Counted from the stretch's first letter, positions 23,399 through 33,402 are shown. The stretch: DNA of 64,000 nucleotides from Streptomyces pactum (GCF_002005225.1 NZ_CP019724.1:2792501-2856500), one strand, 5' to 3'. Numbers and translations are program-made. Notes: generated by a model from the letters alone, not told the origin.

Positions 23399-23908
23399 TC
23401 AGGCCTCTTCGAAGTCCCCGGCGGCGACCCGCAGCGGCCTGAGCATCGCGAAGATCTCGGCGCACTCCTCGGCGTCGTAGGCACCCAGCCCGAAGTCCAT
23501 CGCCATGAGGTCGCGGGTGGCCGCCTCGACCACCTCGCGGCCCTTGCCGGTGATGGTGGCGAGCGTGCCGCGGCCGTCGTTGGGGTTGGGCCGCTTGCCC
23601 ACCAGGCCCGACCTCACCAGCCGGTCGACGGTGTTGGTGACGGAGGTGGGGTGCACCATGAGACGCTCGCCGATCTTGGACATCGGCAGCTCGCCCGACT
23701 TGGAGAAGGTGAGCAGCACCAGCGCCTCGTAGCGCGCGAAGGTCAGCCCGTACGGCTTGACCACCGCGTCGACCTCGGCCAGCAGGATCTGGTGCGCCCG
23801 CATGATCGAGGTGATGGCGGACATGGAGGGCACGCCGCCCCAGCGCTGCTTCCACAGTTCGTCGGCACGGGCGATGGGATCGAAGGAGAGACTGAGGGGC
23901 TTCGGCAC
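23399..23908 (-). CDS. MarR-family regulator
   Basis: A 169-residue winged-helix protein. The DNA-binding region is LPMSKIGERLMVHPTSVTNTVDRLVRSGLV and the wing RPNPNDGRGTLATIT. The GTG at 23908 is used; an ATG five bases upstream is out of frame. It lies between two DUF3817 genes and may control the downstream one. The inducing ligand is unknown. Confidence 0.88.
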   Translation of the reverse strand: MPKPLSLSFDPIARADELWKQRWGGVPSMSAITSIMRAHQILLAEVDAVVKPYGLTFARYEALVLLTFSKSGELPMSKIGERLMVHPTSVTNTVDRLVRSGLVGKRPNPNDGRGTLATITGKGREVVEAATRDLMAMDFGLGAYDAEECAEIFAMLRPLRVAAGDFEEA

Positions 23909-23985
23909 GGCATCAGACCCTACCGGCCGGTCATATCCCGGTCAGCCCCGTCTCGCCTTTCGATACCGCCGCCCGCGGCGCGCCG

Positions 23986-24279
23986 CTACTCGCACAGGTG
24001 CCGCTCCACCGTCTCCACCTTCGAGGTGAGGCCGTCCGACACGCCGGGGCGGATGTCCGCCTTGAGGACCAGGGAGACGCGCGGCGCCCGTGCCTCGACG
24101 GCGGCGACGGCCCGCCGGACGACGTCCATGACCTCGTACCACTCGCCCTCCACGGACGTGAACATCGCGTCGGTGCGGTTCGGCAGGCCCGAATCGCGGA
24201 CCACCCGCACGGCGTCGGCGACGTACTCCCCCACGTCCTCGCCGACACCGAGCGGCGTCACGGAGAAGGCGACGATCAC
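23986..24279 (-). CDS. Thiamine-binding-like (MTH1187/YkoF) protein
   Basis: A 97-residue protein with the ferredoxin-like fold of the MTH1187 family: [42 protein letters not shown] and [13 protein letters not shown]. Members bind thiamine or hydroxymethylpyrimidine in some species; a transport or salvage role is inferred only from the family. Its GTG start overlaps the stop of the upstream DUF3817 gene, so the pair is coupled. Confidence 0.75.
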   Translation of the reverse strand: MIVAFSVTPLGVGEDVGEYVADAVRVVRDSGLPNRTDAMFTSVEGEWYEVMDVVRRAVAAVEARAPRVSLVLKADIRPGVSDGLTSKVETVERHLCE

Positions 24280-24620
24280 GCGCCCACGACCCCTTCCTGG
24301 CGGGCACGGGAGGCGATGACCGCGCTCTCGGCCTCGCGCTTGAGCCTGCGCTCGGCGAAGAAGCCGCCGGTGGGCAGGACCGACATGACGAAGTAGAAGG
24401 CGGCGGTGCCGAAGGACCACTTGGCGCGGTTCCAGGCGTCCGCCCAGAAGATCACGTACAGGACGAAGAGAACGCCGTGGACCATGCCCATCACGGGTAC
24501 CGCGTTGAAGTCGGTGGTCCGCTTCAGCACCGAGCAGACCAGCAGCAGGAGGAACGAGATCGCCTCGGGGCCGGAGACCAGGCGGAGGCGGCGGAGGGCG
24601 GAGGCGGTCTTGAGGTCCAC
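24276..24620 (-). CDS. DUF3817 membrane protein (second copy)
   Basis: A 114-residue paralogue of the protein at 23001-23342, with the same three-helix plan ([52 protein letters not shown]) and a shared G-FF-ERR/K ending. The GTG at 24620 follows GAAGGTGA. It is coupled to the thiamine-binding-like gene by a 4-nt overlap. Confidence 0.8.
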   Translation of the reverse strand: MDLKTASALRRLRLVSGPEAISFLLLLVCSVLKRTTDFNAVPVMGMVHGVLFVLYVIFWADAWNRAKWSFGTAAFYFVMSVLPTGGFFAERRLKREAESAVIASRARQEGVVGA

Positions 24621-24835
24621 GGGTCACCTTCGGTGGAAGAGGGATCGATACGTCGGGCACCGCCGGGCCGGCGGTTTGTGAACGTGCGCACAAGCGCGCG
24701 TCCATTGTGGCAAACCCCCGACGCGCCCGGGCGAGGGGGGCGGCGACACGGGCCCTTGGGGGGCGATCGGGGAGGTCCGCGCCCGTGGGACCTGTCGGTG
24801 GGCCCGCCCGGCGGGCTACCTTCCCATTTGTGGCG

Positions 24836-25468
24836 ATGTTCCGACTTCAAGGAAGCAAGGTACTCGCCGTCGACATGACCGGGGACGCCGTCAAGGCGAA
24901 GAACGGCTCGATGGTCGCGTACGACGGGGAGATGGCCTTCAAGAAACTCAGCGGCGGCGGTGAGGGCATCCGGGGCATGGTGACCCGGCGGATCACCGGC
25001 GAGCAGATGACGGTGATGGAGGTGAGGGGGCACGGGACCTGCTGGTTCGCGGACCGGGCCTCGGAGATCAACCTCGTCGGCCTCCAGGGCGACAAGCTGT
25101 ACGTCGAGTCGAGCAACTTCCTGGCGGCCGACGCCGGGCTGCGGACCGGCACCAGCTTCACGGGGGCACGCGGCGCCTCCCAGGGCAACGGGCTGTTCAC
25201 CACGACCGTGGAGGGACACGGGCAGGTGGCGATCATGTCGGACGGACCGGCGGTGGTGCTGCGGGTCGGCGCGCAGTACCCGCTGACCGTCGACCCGGGG
25301 GCGTACGTCGCGCACCAGGGGAACCTGCGGCAGTCCTTCCAGTCCGGTGTGACGTTCCGCACGCTGTTCGGGGAGGGCGGCGGGGAGGCCTTCCAGATCC
25401 GCTTCGAGGGCGACGGCCTGGTGTACGTGCAGCCGAGCGAGCGGAACACGATCGCGGGGGATGTGTGA
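24836..25468 (+). CDS. AIM24-family protein 1
   Basis: A 210-residue beta-rich protein of the AIM24 type (name from a yeast mitochondrial protein; the bacterial role is unknown). It has repeated glycine-rich strands: [41 protein letters not shown] and [20 protein letters not shown]. The ATG at 24836 is preferred; a GTG at 24830, 7 nt after a TACCTT box, is an alternative leaderless start. It is the first of three consecutive paralogues. Confidence 0.8.
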   Translation: MFRLQGSKVLAVDMTGDAVKAKNGSMVAYDGEMAFKKLSGGGEGIRGMVTRRITGEQMTVMEVRGHGTCWFADRASEINLVGLQGDKLYVESSNFLAADAGLRTGTSFTGARGASQGNGLFTTTVEGHGQVAIMSDGPAVVLRVGAQYPLTVDPGAYVAHQGNLRQSFQSGVTFRTLFGEGGGEAFQIRFEGDGLVYVQPSERNTIAGDV

Positions 25469-25469
25469 G

Positions 25470-26120
25470 ATGGCCTTCCGGGAGATCAATTCCAAGATGG
25501 TCCAGGCGGCCGTGACGCCCGGGCAGCGGCTGTTCAGTCAGCGCGGCGCGATGCTCGCCTACCAAGGGGACGTGTCCTTCACCCCGAACATGGCCGGCGG
25601 TCAGGGCGGTGTCATGTCGATGATCGGGCGCCGGGTGGCGAACGAGGACACGCCGCTGATGACCGTCGAGGGCAGCGGCACCGTGCTCTTCGGGCACGGC
25701 GGCCACCACGTGCAGGTGATCAACCTCTCCGGCGACACGCTGTACGTGGAGGCGGACCGGCTCCTCGCCTTCGAGGGGACGCTGGAGCAGGGCACCGTGT
25801 TCCTGGGCTCGCAGGGCGGCGTCATGGGCATGGTGCGCGGCCAGGTGAGCGGGCAGGGGCTGTTCACGACGACGTTGAGGGGCCACGGCTCGGTGGCGGT
25901 GATGGCCCACGGGGGCGTCTTCGAGATCCCCGTCACCCCGCAGCGCCCGGTGCGCGTCGACCCGCAGGCCTACGTCGCCCATCACGGCGACGTACGCAAC
26001 AAGCTGTCCACGGCGATGGGCTGGCGGGACATGGTCGGACGCGGCTCCGGCGAGGCGTTCCAGCTCGAGCTCAGCGGCAGCGGCACGGTGTTCGTCCAGG
26101 CGTCGGAGGAGAAACTGTGA
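25470..26120 (+). CDS. AIM24-family protein 2
   Basis: A 216-residue paralogue of the preceding protein, sharing QRGAMLAYQGDVSF, GSGTVLFGHGGHHVQV, VDPQAYVAHHGDVRNKL and GEAFQLELSGSGTVFVQASEE. Its ATG lies one base after the stop of copy 1; an ATG at 25461 would add MCE. The gene overlaps copy 3 by 4 nt, so all three should be translated from one mRNA in similar amounts. No signal peptide is visible. Confidence 0.8.
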   Translation: MAFREINSKMVQAAVTPGQRLFSQRGAMLAYQGDVSFTPNMAGGQGGVMSMIGRRVANEDTPLMTVEGSGTVLFGHGGHHVQVINLSGDTLYVEADRLLAFEGTLEQGTVFLGSQGGVMGMVRGQVSGQGLFTTTLRGHGSVAVMAHGGVFEIPVTPQRPVRVDPQAYVAHHGDVRNKLSTAMGWRDMVGRGSGEAFQLELSGSGTVFVQASEEKL

Positions 26121-26893
26121 GCGCGGTTCACCACGACCCGGCGACGCTGCCGGCCGACGACAACGTCAACGACTACACCTTCTGCGTGGAGCTCAAGGGG
26201 AGCCGGTGGTTCCTGCAGAAGGGGAAGATGATCGCCTACTACGGGACGATCGAGTTCAACGGGATCGGGCACGGCCGGCTGGACCGGCTGGTGCGCACTT
26301 CGTTCCATTCGCCACTGCACGCGAGCGACTGGGTCGTGGCGGAGGGATCGGGCAAGATGCTCCTCGCCGACCGGGCCTTCGACGTCAATTCGTATGACCT
26401 TGAAGACGGCAACCTGACCATTCGCTCGGGCAACTTGCTTGCTTTTCAGCCAAGTCTCGCCCTCAAGCAGTCGATCGTGCCGGGTTTTCTGACCCTGATC
26501 GGAACCGGAAAGTTCGTGGCCGCGTCAAACGGTCCGGTGGTGTTCATGGAACCCCCGATCCGGGTCGACCCCCAGGCCCTGGTCGGGTGGGCCGACTGCC
26601 CGTCTCCGTGCCATCACTACGACCACGGGTACATGACCGGCCTACTGGGCGGTCTACGTGCGATGACGGGTCTCGGCGGGGCCTCCGGGGAGGAGCACCA
26701 GTTCGAGTTCGCGGGGGCGGGGACGGTGCTGCTGCAGTCGAGCGAGGCGCTGATGGCGGAGCAGGCGACGGGGGCCGCTCCGCAGCAGGCGGGAGTGCCC
26801 GGCGGCGGCGCGTCCGGGGCGCCGGGAGGCCGGTCCGGGGTACCGGGGCTTCCCGGACAGCTAGGGGACCTCCAGCGCCGCTTCGGGCTGTGA
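26117..26893 (+). CDS. AIM24-family protein 3 with a Cys/His cluster
   Basis: A 258-residue, more divergent paralogue. It keeps the KGKMIAYYGTIEF and HQFEFAGAGTVLLQSSE elements. It differs by an N-terminal extension, an inserted CPSPCHHYDHGYM segment that looks able to bind metal, and a Gly/Pro/Ala-rich tail ending GDLQRRFGL. A stretch near 26395-26480 has several rare codons and lower GC than its neighbours. GTG start overlapping the stop of copy 2. Confidence 0.78.
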   Translation: MSAVHHDPATLPADDNVNDYTFCVELKGSRWFLQKGKMIAYYGTIEFNGIGHGRLDRLVRTSFHSPLHASDWVVAEGSGKMLLADRAFDVNSYDLEDGNLTIRSGNLLAFQPSLALKQSIVPGFLTLIGTGKFVAASNGPVVFMEPPIRVDPQALVGWADCPSPCHHYDHGYMTGLLGGLRAMTGLGGASGEEHQFEFAGAGTVLLQSSEALMAEQATGAAPQQAGVPGGGASGAPGGRSGVPGLPGQLGDLQRRFGL

Positions 26894-26982
26894 GCGGTAA
26901 TCTGCGGAGTGTGACATCGAACGCGTGCGCACCGTCACCGTCACGGAGAACCCCTCACTAGTTCGCCTTTCAACATTTTAGG

Positions 26983-26988
26983 TAGACT
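26983..26988 (+). promoter_or_regulatory. -10 box of the marR gene, leaderless type
   Basis: TAGACT lies 6 nt before the ATG at 26995, in an AT-rich stretch (TTTCAACATTTTAGG just upstream). No good -35 is visible at 17-18 bp. No Shine-Dalgarno sequence exists, consistent with a leaderless mRNA. Confidence 0.5.
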
Positions 26989-26994
26989 TCATTC

Positions 26995-27471
26995 ATGGAG
27001 ACCGAGACGGCCACCCGCTGGCTGACCGATACGGAGCAGTGTGCTTGGCGCACCCACCTGGAGGTCAACAGGCTGTTGACGCACCAGCTCGAGAAGGACC
27101 TGCAGCCGTTCGGCCTGACGATGAACGACTACGAGATCCTGGTGAACCTCTCCGAGTCGGAGGGCGACAGGATGCGGATGAGCGATCTGGCCACCGCCAC
27201 GATGCAGTCCAAGAGCCGCCTCTCCCACCAGGTCACCCGCATGGAGAACGCGGATCTGGTCCGGCGGGAGAACTGCGAGTCCGACCGCCGCGGGCTCTAC
27301 GCCGTCCTCACCGAGCACGGCCTGGAGACGATGCGGAAGGTCGCGCCGCACCACGTGGCGTCCGTCCGCAGGCACTTCATCGACCTGCTGGCCCCCGAGG
27401 CCCTGACGGAGCTCGACAAGGCGCTCAAGCCGATCGCGGAGCACCTGCGCGGGCAGCGAGGACGTCCCTGA
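26995..27471 (+). CDS. MarR-family regulator
   Basis: A 158-residue winged-helix protein: MNDYEILVNLSE, then the recognition region RMSDLATATMQSKSRLSHQVTRME and the wing ENCESDRRGLYAVLTEHG. Two cysteines (QCAW near the N-terminus and ENCES in the wing) could make it redox responsive, but this is speculation. It faces the two-component pair tail to tail, with 34 bp between stops. Confidence 0.88.
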   Translation: METETATRWLTDTEQCAWRTHLEVNRLLTHQLEKDLQPFGLTMNDYEILVNLSESEGDRMRMSDLATATMQSKSRLSHQVTRMENADLVRRENCESDRRGLYAVLTEHGLETMRKVAPHHVASVRRHFIDLLAPEALTELDKALKPIAEHLRGQRGRP

Positions 27472-27505
27472 CCACGACCTCGGTCACACCCGTGGCCGTG
27501 CGGGT

Positions 27506-28954
27506 CTAGGCGGCCGGCAGGCGGAGCTCGAACAGGGCGCCGCCTGCCGGTGCTTCGTGGACGGTGAGCGTGCCGCCGTGCCGTACGGCGACGTCACGGG
27601 CGATGGCCAGCCCCAGCCCCGCCCCGCCGTCGTCGCGGCTGCGGGCGGCGTCGAGCCGTACGAACCGCTCGAAGATCCGCTCCCGGTCGGCCGCCGGCAC
27701 GCCCTCCCCGTCGTCGGCCACCGCGACCACGGCCGCGTCGCCGTCCCGCCGGACGGACACCTCCACCGCCGAGCGGGCGTGCCGCTGCGCGTTGTCGAGC
27801 AGATTGGCCAGCACCCGTCCGAGCTGCCCCCGCGACCCGGCCACCGCCACCTCGCCCGCGGCACCGTCCACGGCCCGCACGCTCACCCCCGGCCGCCCTC
27901 CGGCCTCCTCCCGCGCCAGCGCCACGAGGTCGACGCGCGCGTCGGAGGGCCGCTCCCCCGCGTCCAGCCTGGCCAGCAGCAGCAGGTCGGCGGCGAGCCG
28001 CTGCAGCCGTACGGTGTCCTCCACGGCGCCGTCGAGGTCGAGCAGCTCCGGGTGGGCGGCGGCCACCTCCAACTGGGTGCGCAGCGAGGCGATCGGGCTG
28101 CGCAGCTCGTGCGAGGCGTCGGCGACGAACCGCCGCTGCCGCTCCACCGACGACTCCAGGGCGGCCAGCGTCTGATTGGTGGTCGAGGCGAGCCGGGCGA
28201 CCTCGTCGTGCGTGTCCGGCACCGGGACGCGGCGGGCCAGGTCCTCGCTGGCGGTGATCGCGGCCATCTCCCGGCGGATGCCGGCCACGGGGCGCAGCGC
28301 GCGCCCTGTGACCAGCCAGGTCACCCACCCGACGACCGCGAGCAGCAGCGGGAAGCCGATCAGCATGACGGTCAGCGCGGTGTTCACGGCGCCGTGTTCG
28401 GCGGACAGCGGGGCACCGGCGTACACGGTGAGATCGTCCCCGGCCCGGTTCTGCACGGGCACGGCGGCGAAGCGGTAGTCCTCCGTGTCGCCGTCGATCG
28501 TCGCCGAACCGTCGCTGACGGTGGTCCGCTCGCCGATCTCCCCCGGCTCCAGCGACTCGCCGGCGTCGTCATCGTCGTCCGAGTCCCCGTCGTCGTCGCC
28601 GTCGTCGGTGTCGGTGTCGGTGTCGGTCGGGGTGGGCTGCGGCTTCACCGCGTCGACACCGGTACCGCTGATCCGCTCCAGGTTCTCGCTGGCGGCGACC
28701 AGCCCGCCGTCCTCGTCGACGACCTGCACCGGGCGGTCGTCCACGTCCAGCGACAGCTCGGCGTAGGGCGTGCCGACGGCCAGTTCGGTGGCGACCTCCC
28801 GTGCCGAGCGCTCCGCCTGGGTGCCGGCCTCCCCGAGCAGGTTGGAGCGAAGGGACAGCAGGACGGCGGTACCGGCCGCGATCAGGGCGACGGCGACCAC
28901 GAGGGTGGCGCCGAGCGTGGCCCGGGCCCGGACCGACCCGAGGAGCCGGCTCAT
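27506..28954 (-). CDS. Sensor histidine kinase with Asp-rich sensor loop
   Basis: A 482-residue kinase with helix 1 (about 12-34) and an extracytoplasmic domain of about 150 residues containing a run of Asp/Thr then Asp/Gly/Ser (DTDTDTDDGDDDGDSDDDDD). Helix 2 (LTVMLIGFPLLLAVVGWVTW), a HAMP domain, HisKA (FVADASHELRSPIASLRTQLE) and HATPase_c (LLDNAQRHA, DDGEGV, GAGLGLAIA) follow. The acidic loop suggests binding of cations or cationic peptides. It overlaps its response-regulator gene by 4 nt. Confidence 0.92.
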   Translation of the reverse strand: MSRLLGSVRARATLGATLVVAVALIAAGTAVLLSLRSNLLGEAGTQAERSAREVATELAVGTPYAELSLDVDDRPVQVVDEDGGLVAASENLERISGTGVDAVKPQPTPTDTDTDTDDGDDDGDSDDDDDAGESLEPGEIGERTTVSDGSATIDGDTEDYRFAAVPVQNRAGDDLTVYAGAPLSAEHGAVNTALTVMLIGFPLLLAVVGWVTWLVTGRALRPVAGIRREMAAITASEDLARRVPVPDTHDEVARLASTTNQTLAALESSVERQRRFVADASHELRSPIASLRTQLEVAAAHPELLDLDGAVEDTVRLQRLAADLLLLARLDAGERPSDARVDLVALAREEAGGRPGVSVRAVDGAAGEVAVAGSRGQLGRVLANLLDNAQRHARSAVEVSVRRDGDAAVVAVADDGEGVPAADRERIFERFVRLDAARSRDDGGAGLGLAIARDVAVRHGGTLTVHEAPAGGALFELRLPAA

Positions 28955-29673
28955 CGCTCGGCCTCCAGCCGGTACCCGGCGCCGCGTACGGTCCGGATGA
29001 GGCCGGCGCGCAGCTTGCGCCGCAGGGCGCTGACGTACACCTCGACGATGTTGGGGTCGCCGTCGTAGGCGAAGTCCCAGACGTGTTCCAGGATCTCCGC
29101 CTTGGACACCACTTCCCCGGCCCGCACCACGAGCTGCTCCAGTACGGCGAACTCCTTCGCGGTGAGGGTGACCTCACGCTCGGCCAGGAAGACCCGGCGG
29201 GCGGCGGTGTCGACCTTCAGGTCGCCGTGGACGTGCACGGGTGACGCCCCGCCCCCCTGTGCCCGCCGCCGCAGCAGGGCCTTCACGCGGGCGACCAGGA
29301 CGACGTAGGAGAAGGGCTTGGTGAGGTAGTCGTCCGCGCCCGTGTCCAGGCCCTCCGCCTCGTCGTACTCGCCGTCCTTGGCGGTGAGCATCAGGATCGG
29401 CACGTCGTGGCCGGCGGCGCGCAGGGCGGCGCAGACCCGGTAGCCGTTGAGGCCGGGCAGCATGATGTCGAGGATGACGAGGTCGTACGTGCCCTCGCCG
29501 GCCCGGTGCAGGCCCTCCAGGCCGTCGTGGACGACGTCCACGGTGTAGCCCTCGGCGGTGAGGCCCTTGGCGAGCGACACGGCGAGGCGCTTCTCGTCCT
29601 CCACGATCAGGATTCGAGAGGGGCGGCGCGAAGCGCCTCGGGCAGCGTGGTGGTGGGCGACGGGCGGGCGCAT
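28951..29673 (-). CDS. OmpR/PhoP-family response regulator
   Basis: A 240-residue regulator. The receiver domain begins about residue 20 (RILIVEDEKRL), with phospho-acceptor D69 in YDLVILDIMLPG and TKPFSYVVL around the conserved lysine. The C-terminal winged helix ends VEVYVSALRRKLRAGLIRTVRGAGYRL. No Shine-Dalgarno precedes the ATG at 29673. The regulator is divergent from the PepSY protein gene, its probable target. Confidence 0.92.
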   Translation of the reverse strand: MRPPVAHHHAARGASRRPSRILIVEDEKRLAVSLAKGLTAEGYTVDVVHDGLEGLHRAGEGTYDLVILDIMLPGLNGYRVCAALRAAGHDVPILMLTAKDGEYDEAEGLDTGADDYLTKPFSYVVLVARVKALLRRRAQGGGASPVHVHGDLKVDTAARRVFLAEREVTLTAKEFAVLEQLVVRAGEVVSKAEILEHVWDFAYDGDPNIVEVYVSALRRKLRAGLIRTVRGAGYRLEAER

Positions 29674-29706
29674 GGGTAGAGGGTCGCAAAACGAAGCTGA
29701 AGAACC

Positions 29707-29734
29707 CTTCAGGCGGCTTCAGGCTGGCCTCAGC
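29707..29734. promoter_or_regulatory. TTCAGGC direct repeats, candidate response-regulator site
   Basis: TTCAGGC occurs at 29708 and 29718, exactly 10 bp apart, with a degenerate third copy (CCTCAGC) from 29728. One-turn spaced direct repeats are the usual binding pattern of OmpR/PhoP regulators. The site lies about 35 bp upstream of the response-regulator start and 75 bp upstream of the PepSY gene, so it may control both. Confidence 0.55.
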
Positions 29735-29806
29735 GTCGGTCCGAGACAGTGAAGGCGTCGAAAGCACATCGACTCGAACGACCTTGCACGACTCGGGAGG
29801 AACCGC

Positions 29807-30634
<828 letters not shown>

Positions 30635-30644
30635 GCGGCCGGCC

Positions 30645-30950
30645 CCGGCCACACGACGGACCGACCGCGGCGGCGCCCCGGCACCAGCGCCGCCGCCACG
30701 GTCCACCGCGCCGGACACCGCGAAACACACCGGCAGCGGCAACCGTTCCACCAGCAGGCCCACCGCCCCGGCACAGACGCCGCCTTCGACGGCGGTGCTG
30801 CACCAGGCGCCCGCCCGGATACGGAACCCGGCGCCGCGCTCTCGCCGACGATCGGATACGCCGGCGCCACGAACGGGCCCGCGCAGGCGACGGCCGCGAC
30901 GAGCGCCCCGAGGCCGGGCGCGAGGCCCACGGCCGCCAGGACGATGCCCG
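30645..30950 (-). pseudogene. Remnant of an MFS transporter C-terminus, frameshifted
   Basis: On the minus strand this region encodes pieces that together resemble the last helices of a DHA-type MFS transporter: [41 protein letters not shown], then in another frame [20 protein letters not shown], then back to [16 protein letters not shown]. At least two frameshifts separate the pieces. There is no N-terminal part and no proper stop before the PepSY gene. The rest of the gene has been lost. This accounts for most of the 400-bp gap between the PepSY gene and meaB. Confidence 0.55.
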
Positions 30951-30971
30951 GCCCCCGTGAGGAACGGGGGC
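30951..30971 (-). terminator. meaB terminator hairpin
   Basis: GCCCCCGT and ACGGGGGC form an 8-bp perfect stem with a 5-nt loop, 64 nt downstream of the meaB stop on the minus strand. Confidence 0.6.
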
Positions 30972-31034
30972 GGAACACGCGGGGCAACGTACCAGCGCGG
31001 CTGTCCGGTCGCACCGGCGTCTGCGGACGCGGCG

Positions 31035-31991
31035 TCAGCCGCTCGTCAGCCCCGCCACCAGTTCGTCCGCCGCGCGGTACGGGTCCAGCTCGCCCGCGAC
31101 GATGCGTTCCGCCAGGGTGCCGAGGCGGCGGTCGCCGTGCAGGTCGCCGATGCGTTCGCGCAGGGTGGTGACGGCGATGGTCTCGACCTCGCGGGCGGCG
31201 CGGGTCCGGCGGCGTTCGGTGAGGACGTCCCGTTCCTCCATCCACGCGCGGTGCTTCTCCAGGGCCTCGACGACCTCGTCGACGCCCTCGCCGCGCGCGG
31301 CGACCGTCTTGACGATGGGCGGGCGCCAGTCGCCGGGGCCACGGGCCTCGCCGAGGCCCAGCATGTGGTTCAGCTCGCGGGCGGTCGCGTCCGCGCCGTC
31401 GCGGTCGGCCTTGTTGACGACGTAGACGTCGCCGATCTCCAGGATTCCGGCCTTCGCCGCCTGGATGCCGTCGCCCATGCCGGGGGCGAGGAGGACGACC
31501 GAGGTGTCGGCCTGGGAGGCGATCTCGACCTCCGACTGGCCGACGCCCACCGTCTCGACCAGGACCACGTCGCAGCCGGCCGCGTCGAGGACGCGGATCG
31601 CCTGCGGGGCGGCCCAGGCGAGGCCTCCGAGGTGGCCGCGGGTCGCCATCGAGCGGATGTAGACGCCCGGGTCGGACGCGTGCTCCGACATCCGGACGCG
31701 GTCGCCGAGCAGGGCGCCGCCGGAGAAGGGGGAGGACGGGTCGACGGCGAGGACGCCGACCCGCTTGCCCTGCTTGCGGTACGCCGTCACCAGGGCCGAG
31801 GTGGAGGTGGACTTGCCGACGCCCGGCGAGCCGGTCAGACCGACCACGTACGCCCCGCCGGTCAGCGGCGCGAGGGCCGCCATGACCTCCCTGAGCTGCG
31901 GGGACGCCCCCTCCACCAGGGAGATCAGCCGGGCCACGGCCCGCGGCCGGCCTTCCCTGGCCTGGGCGACCAGCGAGGAGACGTCCTGCAT
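31035..31991 (-). CDS. meaB: MeaB GTPase chaperone of methylmalonyl-CoA mutase
   Basis: A 318-residue G3E GTPase that protects B12-dependent acyl-CoA mutases and helps replace inactivated cofactor. The Walker A motif is [31 protein letters not shown] is a strong MeaB/ArgK signature. [17 protein letters not shown] and a helical C-terminus follow. The ATG at 31991 is used. It lies downstream of the thiolase gene in the same direction, separated by a hairpin, and near mce, consistent with propionate and methylmalonyl-CoA metabolism. Confidence 0.93.
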   Translation of the reverse strand: MQDVSSLVAQAREGRPRAVARLISLVEGASPQLREVMAALAPLTGGAYVVGLTGSPGVGKSTSTSALVTAYRKQGKRVGVLAVDPSSPFSGGALLGDRVRMSEHASDPGVYIRSMATRGHLGGLAWAAPQAIRVLDAAGCDVVLVETVGVGQSEVEIASQADTSVVLLAPGMGDGIQAAKAGILEIGDVYVVNKADRDGADATARELNHMLGLGEARGPGDWRPPIVKTVAARGEGVDEVVEALEKHRAWMEERDVLTERRRTRAAREVETIAVTTLRERIGDLHGDRRLGTLAERIVAGELDPYRAADELVAGLTSG

Positions 31992-32016
31992 CACAGCTCC
32001 GTTTCGGTGAGAAGTC

Positions 32017-32041
32017 GTCACCGGGATCGTCACCCGGTGAC
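32017..32041. terminator. Hairpin between thiolase and meaB
   Basis: GTCACCGGG and CCCGGTGAC pair perfectly around 7 nt. It lies between the thiolase stop and the meaB start, so it may end most thiolase transcripts and let a fraction read into meaB. Confidence 0.6.
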
Positions 32042-32047
32042 CCGAGG

Positions 32048-33253
32048 TCAGGCCTTGGGGACCCGCACGATCAGCGCGTCGCCCTGGCCGCCGCCGCCGC
32101 ACAGCGCCGCCGCGCCGACCCCGCCGCCGCGCCGCTTCAGTTCCAGCGCCAGGTGCAGCACGAGCCGGGCGCCGGACATGCCGATGGGATGGCCGAGGGC
32201 GATGGCGCCGCCGTTGACGTTCACCTTTTCGGTGGATACGCCGAGGTCCTTCATTGACTGCACGGCGACGGCGGCGAAAGCCTCGTTGATCTCGATCAGG
32301 TCGAGGTCCGCGACCTGAAGGCCCTCCTTCTTCAGGGCGTGCCGGATCGCGTTGGACGGCTGCGACTGCAAAGAGTTGTCCGGCCCCGCGACGTTGCCGT
32401 GCGCGCCGATCTCCGCGATCCACTCCAGGCCCAGCTCCCGCGCCTTGGCCTTGCTCATGACGACCACGGCCGCCGCGCCGTCGGAGATCTGCGAGGAGGA
32501 GCCCGCGGTGATCGTGCCGTCCTTGGAGAACGCCGGACGCAGCCTGCCGAGCGACTCGGCGGTGGTGTCCCCCCGGATGCCCTCGTCCTTGCTGAACAGC
32601 ACCGGGTCGCCCTTGCGCTGCGGGATCTCGACCGGGGTGATCTCGGCCTCGTAGACGCCGTTCTTCTGGGCGGCGGCGGCGCGCTGGTGGGACAGGGCGG
32701 CGATCTCGTCCTGGGGCTCGCGGGCGATGCCGAGGCGGGTGTTGTGCTTCTCGGTGGACTCGCCCATGGCGATGTCCTCGAACGAGTCGGTCAGACCGTC
32801 GTACGCCATGGCGTCGATCATCTGGACGGCGCCGTACTTGTAGCCCTCGCGGGACTTGGGCAGCAGGTGCGGGGCGTTGGTCATGGACTCCTGGCCGCCC
32901 GCGACGACCACGTCGAATTCACCGGCGCGAATGAGCTGGTCGGCGAGGGCGATGGCGTCGAGGCCGGAGAGGCACACCTTGTTGACCGTGAGCGCCGGGA
33001 CGTTCATGGGGATGCCGGCCTTGACGGCGGCCTGGCGGGCCGGGATCTGCCCCGCGCCGGCCTGGAGCACCTGTCCCATGATCACGTACTGGACCTGGTC
33101 GCCGCCGATACCCGCGCGGTCGAGGGCGGCCTTGATCGCGAAGCCGCCGAGGTCGGCCCCGGAGAAGGACTTCAGCGAGCCGAGCAGCCGCCCCATCGGG
33201 GTACGGGCACCCGCGACGATGACGGAGGTCGTGCCGTTCGTTGCAGAAGACAT
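32048..33253 (-). CDS. Acetyl-CoA C-acetyltransferase (thiolase)
   Basis: A 401-residue thiolase that condenses or cleaves acetoacetyl-CoA and acetyl-CoA. The catalytic nucleophile is Cys94 (VNKVCLSG), the acid-base pair His355 (GHPIGMSG) and Cys385 (CGGGGQGDA), and NEAF is also present. The length and the biosynthetic-type GHPIGMSG motif suit the homotetrameric type II class. The gene is divergent from mce, which shares the 149-bp spacer. Streptomycetes have several paralogues, so the exact pathway is not fixed by sequence. Confidence 0.93.
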   Translation of the reverse strand: MSSATNGTTSVIVAGARTPMGRLLGSLKSFSGADLGGFAIKAALDRAGIGGDQVQYVIMGQVLQAGAGQIPARQAAVKAGIPMNVPALTVNKVCLSGLDAIALADQLIRAGEFDVVVAGGQESMTNAPHLLPKSREGYKYGAVQMIDAMAYDGLTDSFEDIAMGESTEKHNTRLGIAREPQDEIAALSHQRAAAAQKNGVYEAEITPVEIPQRKGDPVLFSKDEGIRGDTTAESLGRLRPAFSKDGTITAGSSSQISDGAAAVVVMSKAKARELGLEWIAEIGAHGNVAGPDNSLQSQPSNAIRHALKKEGLQVADLDLIEINEAFAAVAVQSMKDLGVSTEKVNVNGGAIALGHPIGMSGARLVLHLALELKRRGGGVGAAALCGGGGQGDALIVRVPKA

Positions 33254-33402
33254 GAGCTGCGATCCCCTTTTCCGGCCCGCACAGGCCGAGGAGTGAACGA
33301 GGGTTTACTCGAATGTACTGAGCGGTATCCCGCCCGTCACCCGGCGGTCGGTGTGATCGCGCGCACGTTGCGTAACCACCTCCGGAGCGCTGCACTGAAT
33401 CC

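Noticed and set aside
27557..29068. 503-codon plus-strand ORF opposite the sensor kinase
   Set aside because: Antisense to a kinase with all motifs; its own sequence is low-complexity Gly/Arg/Val.
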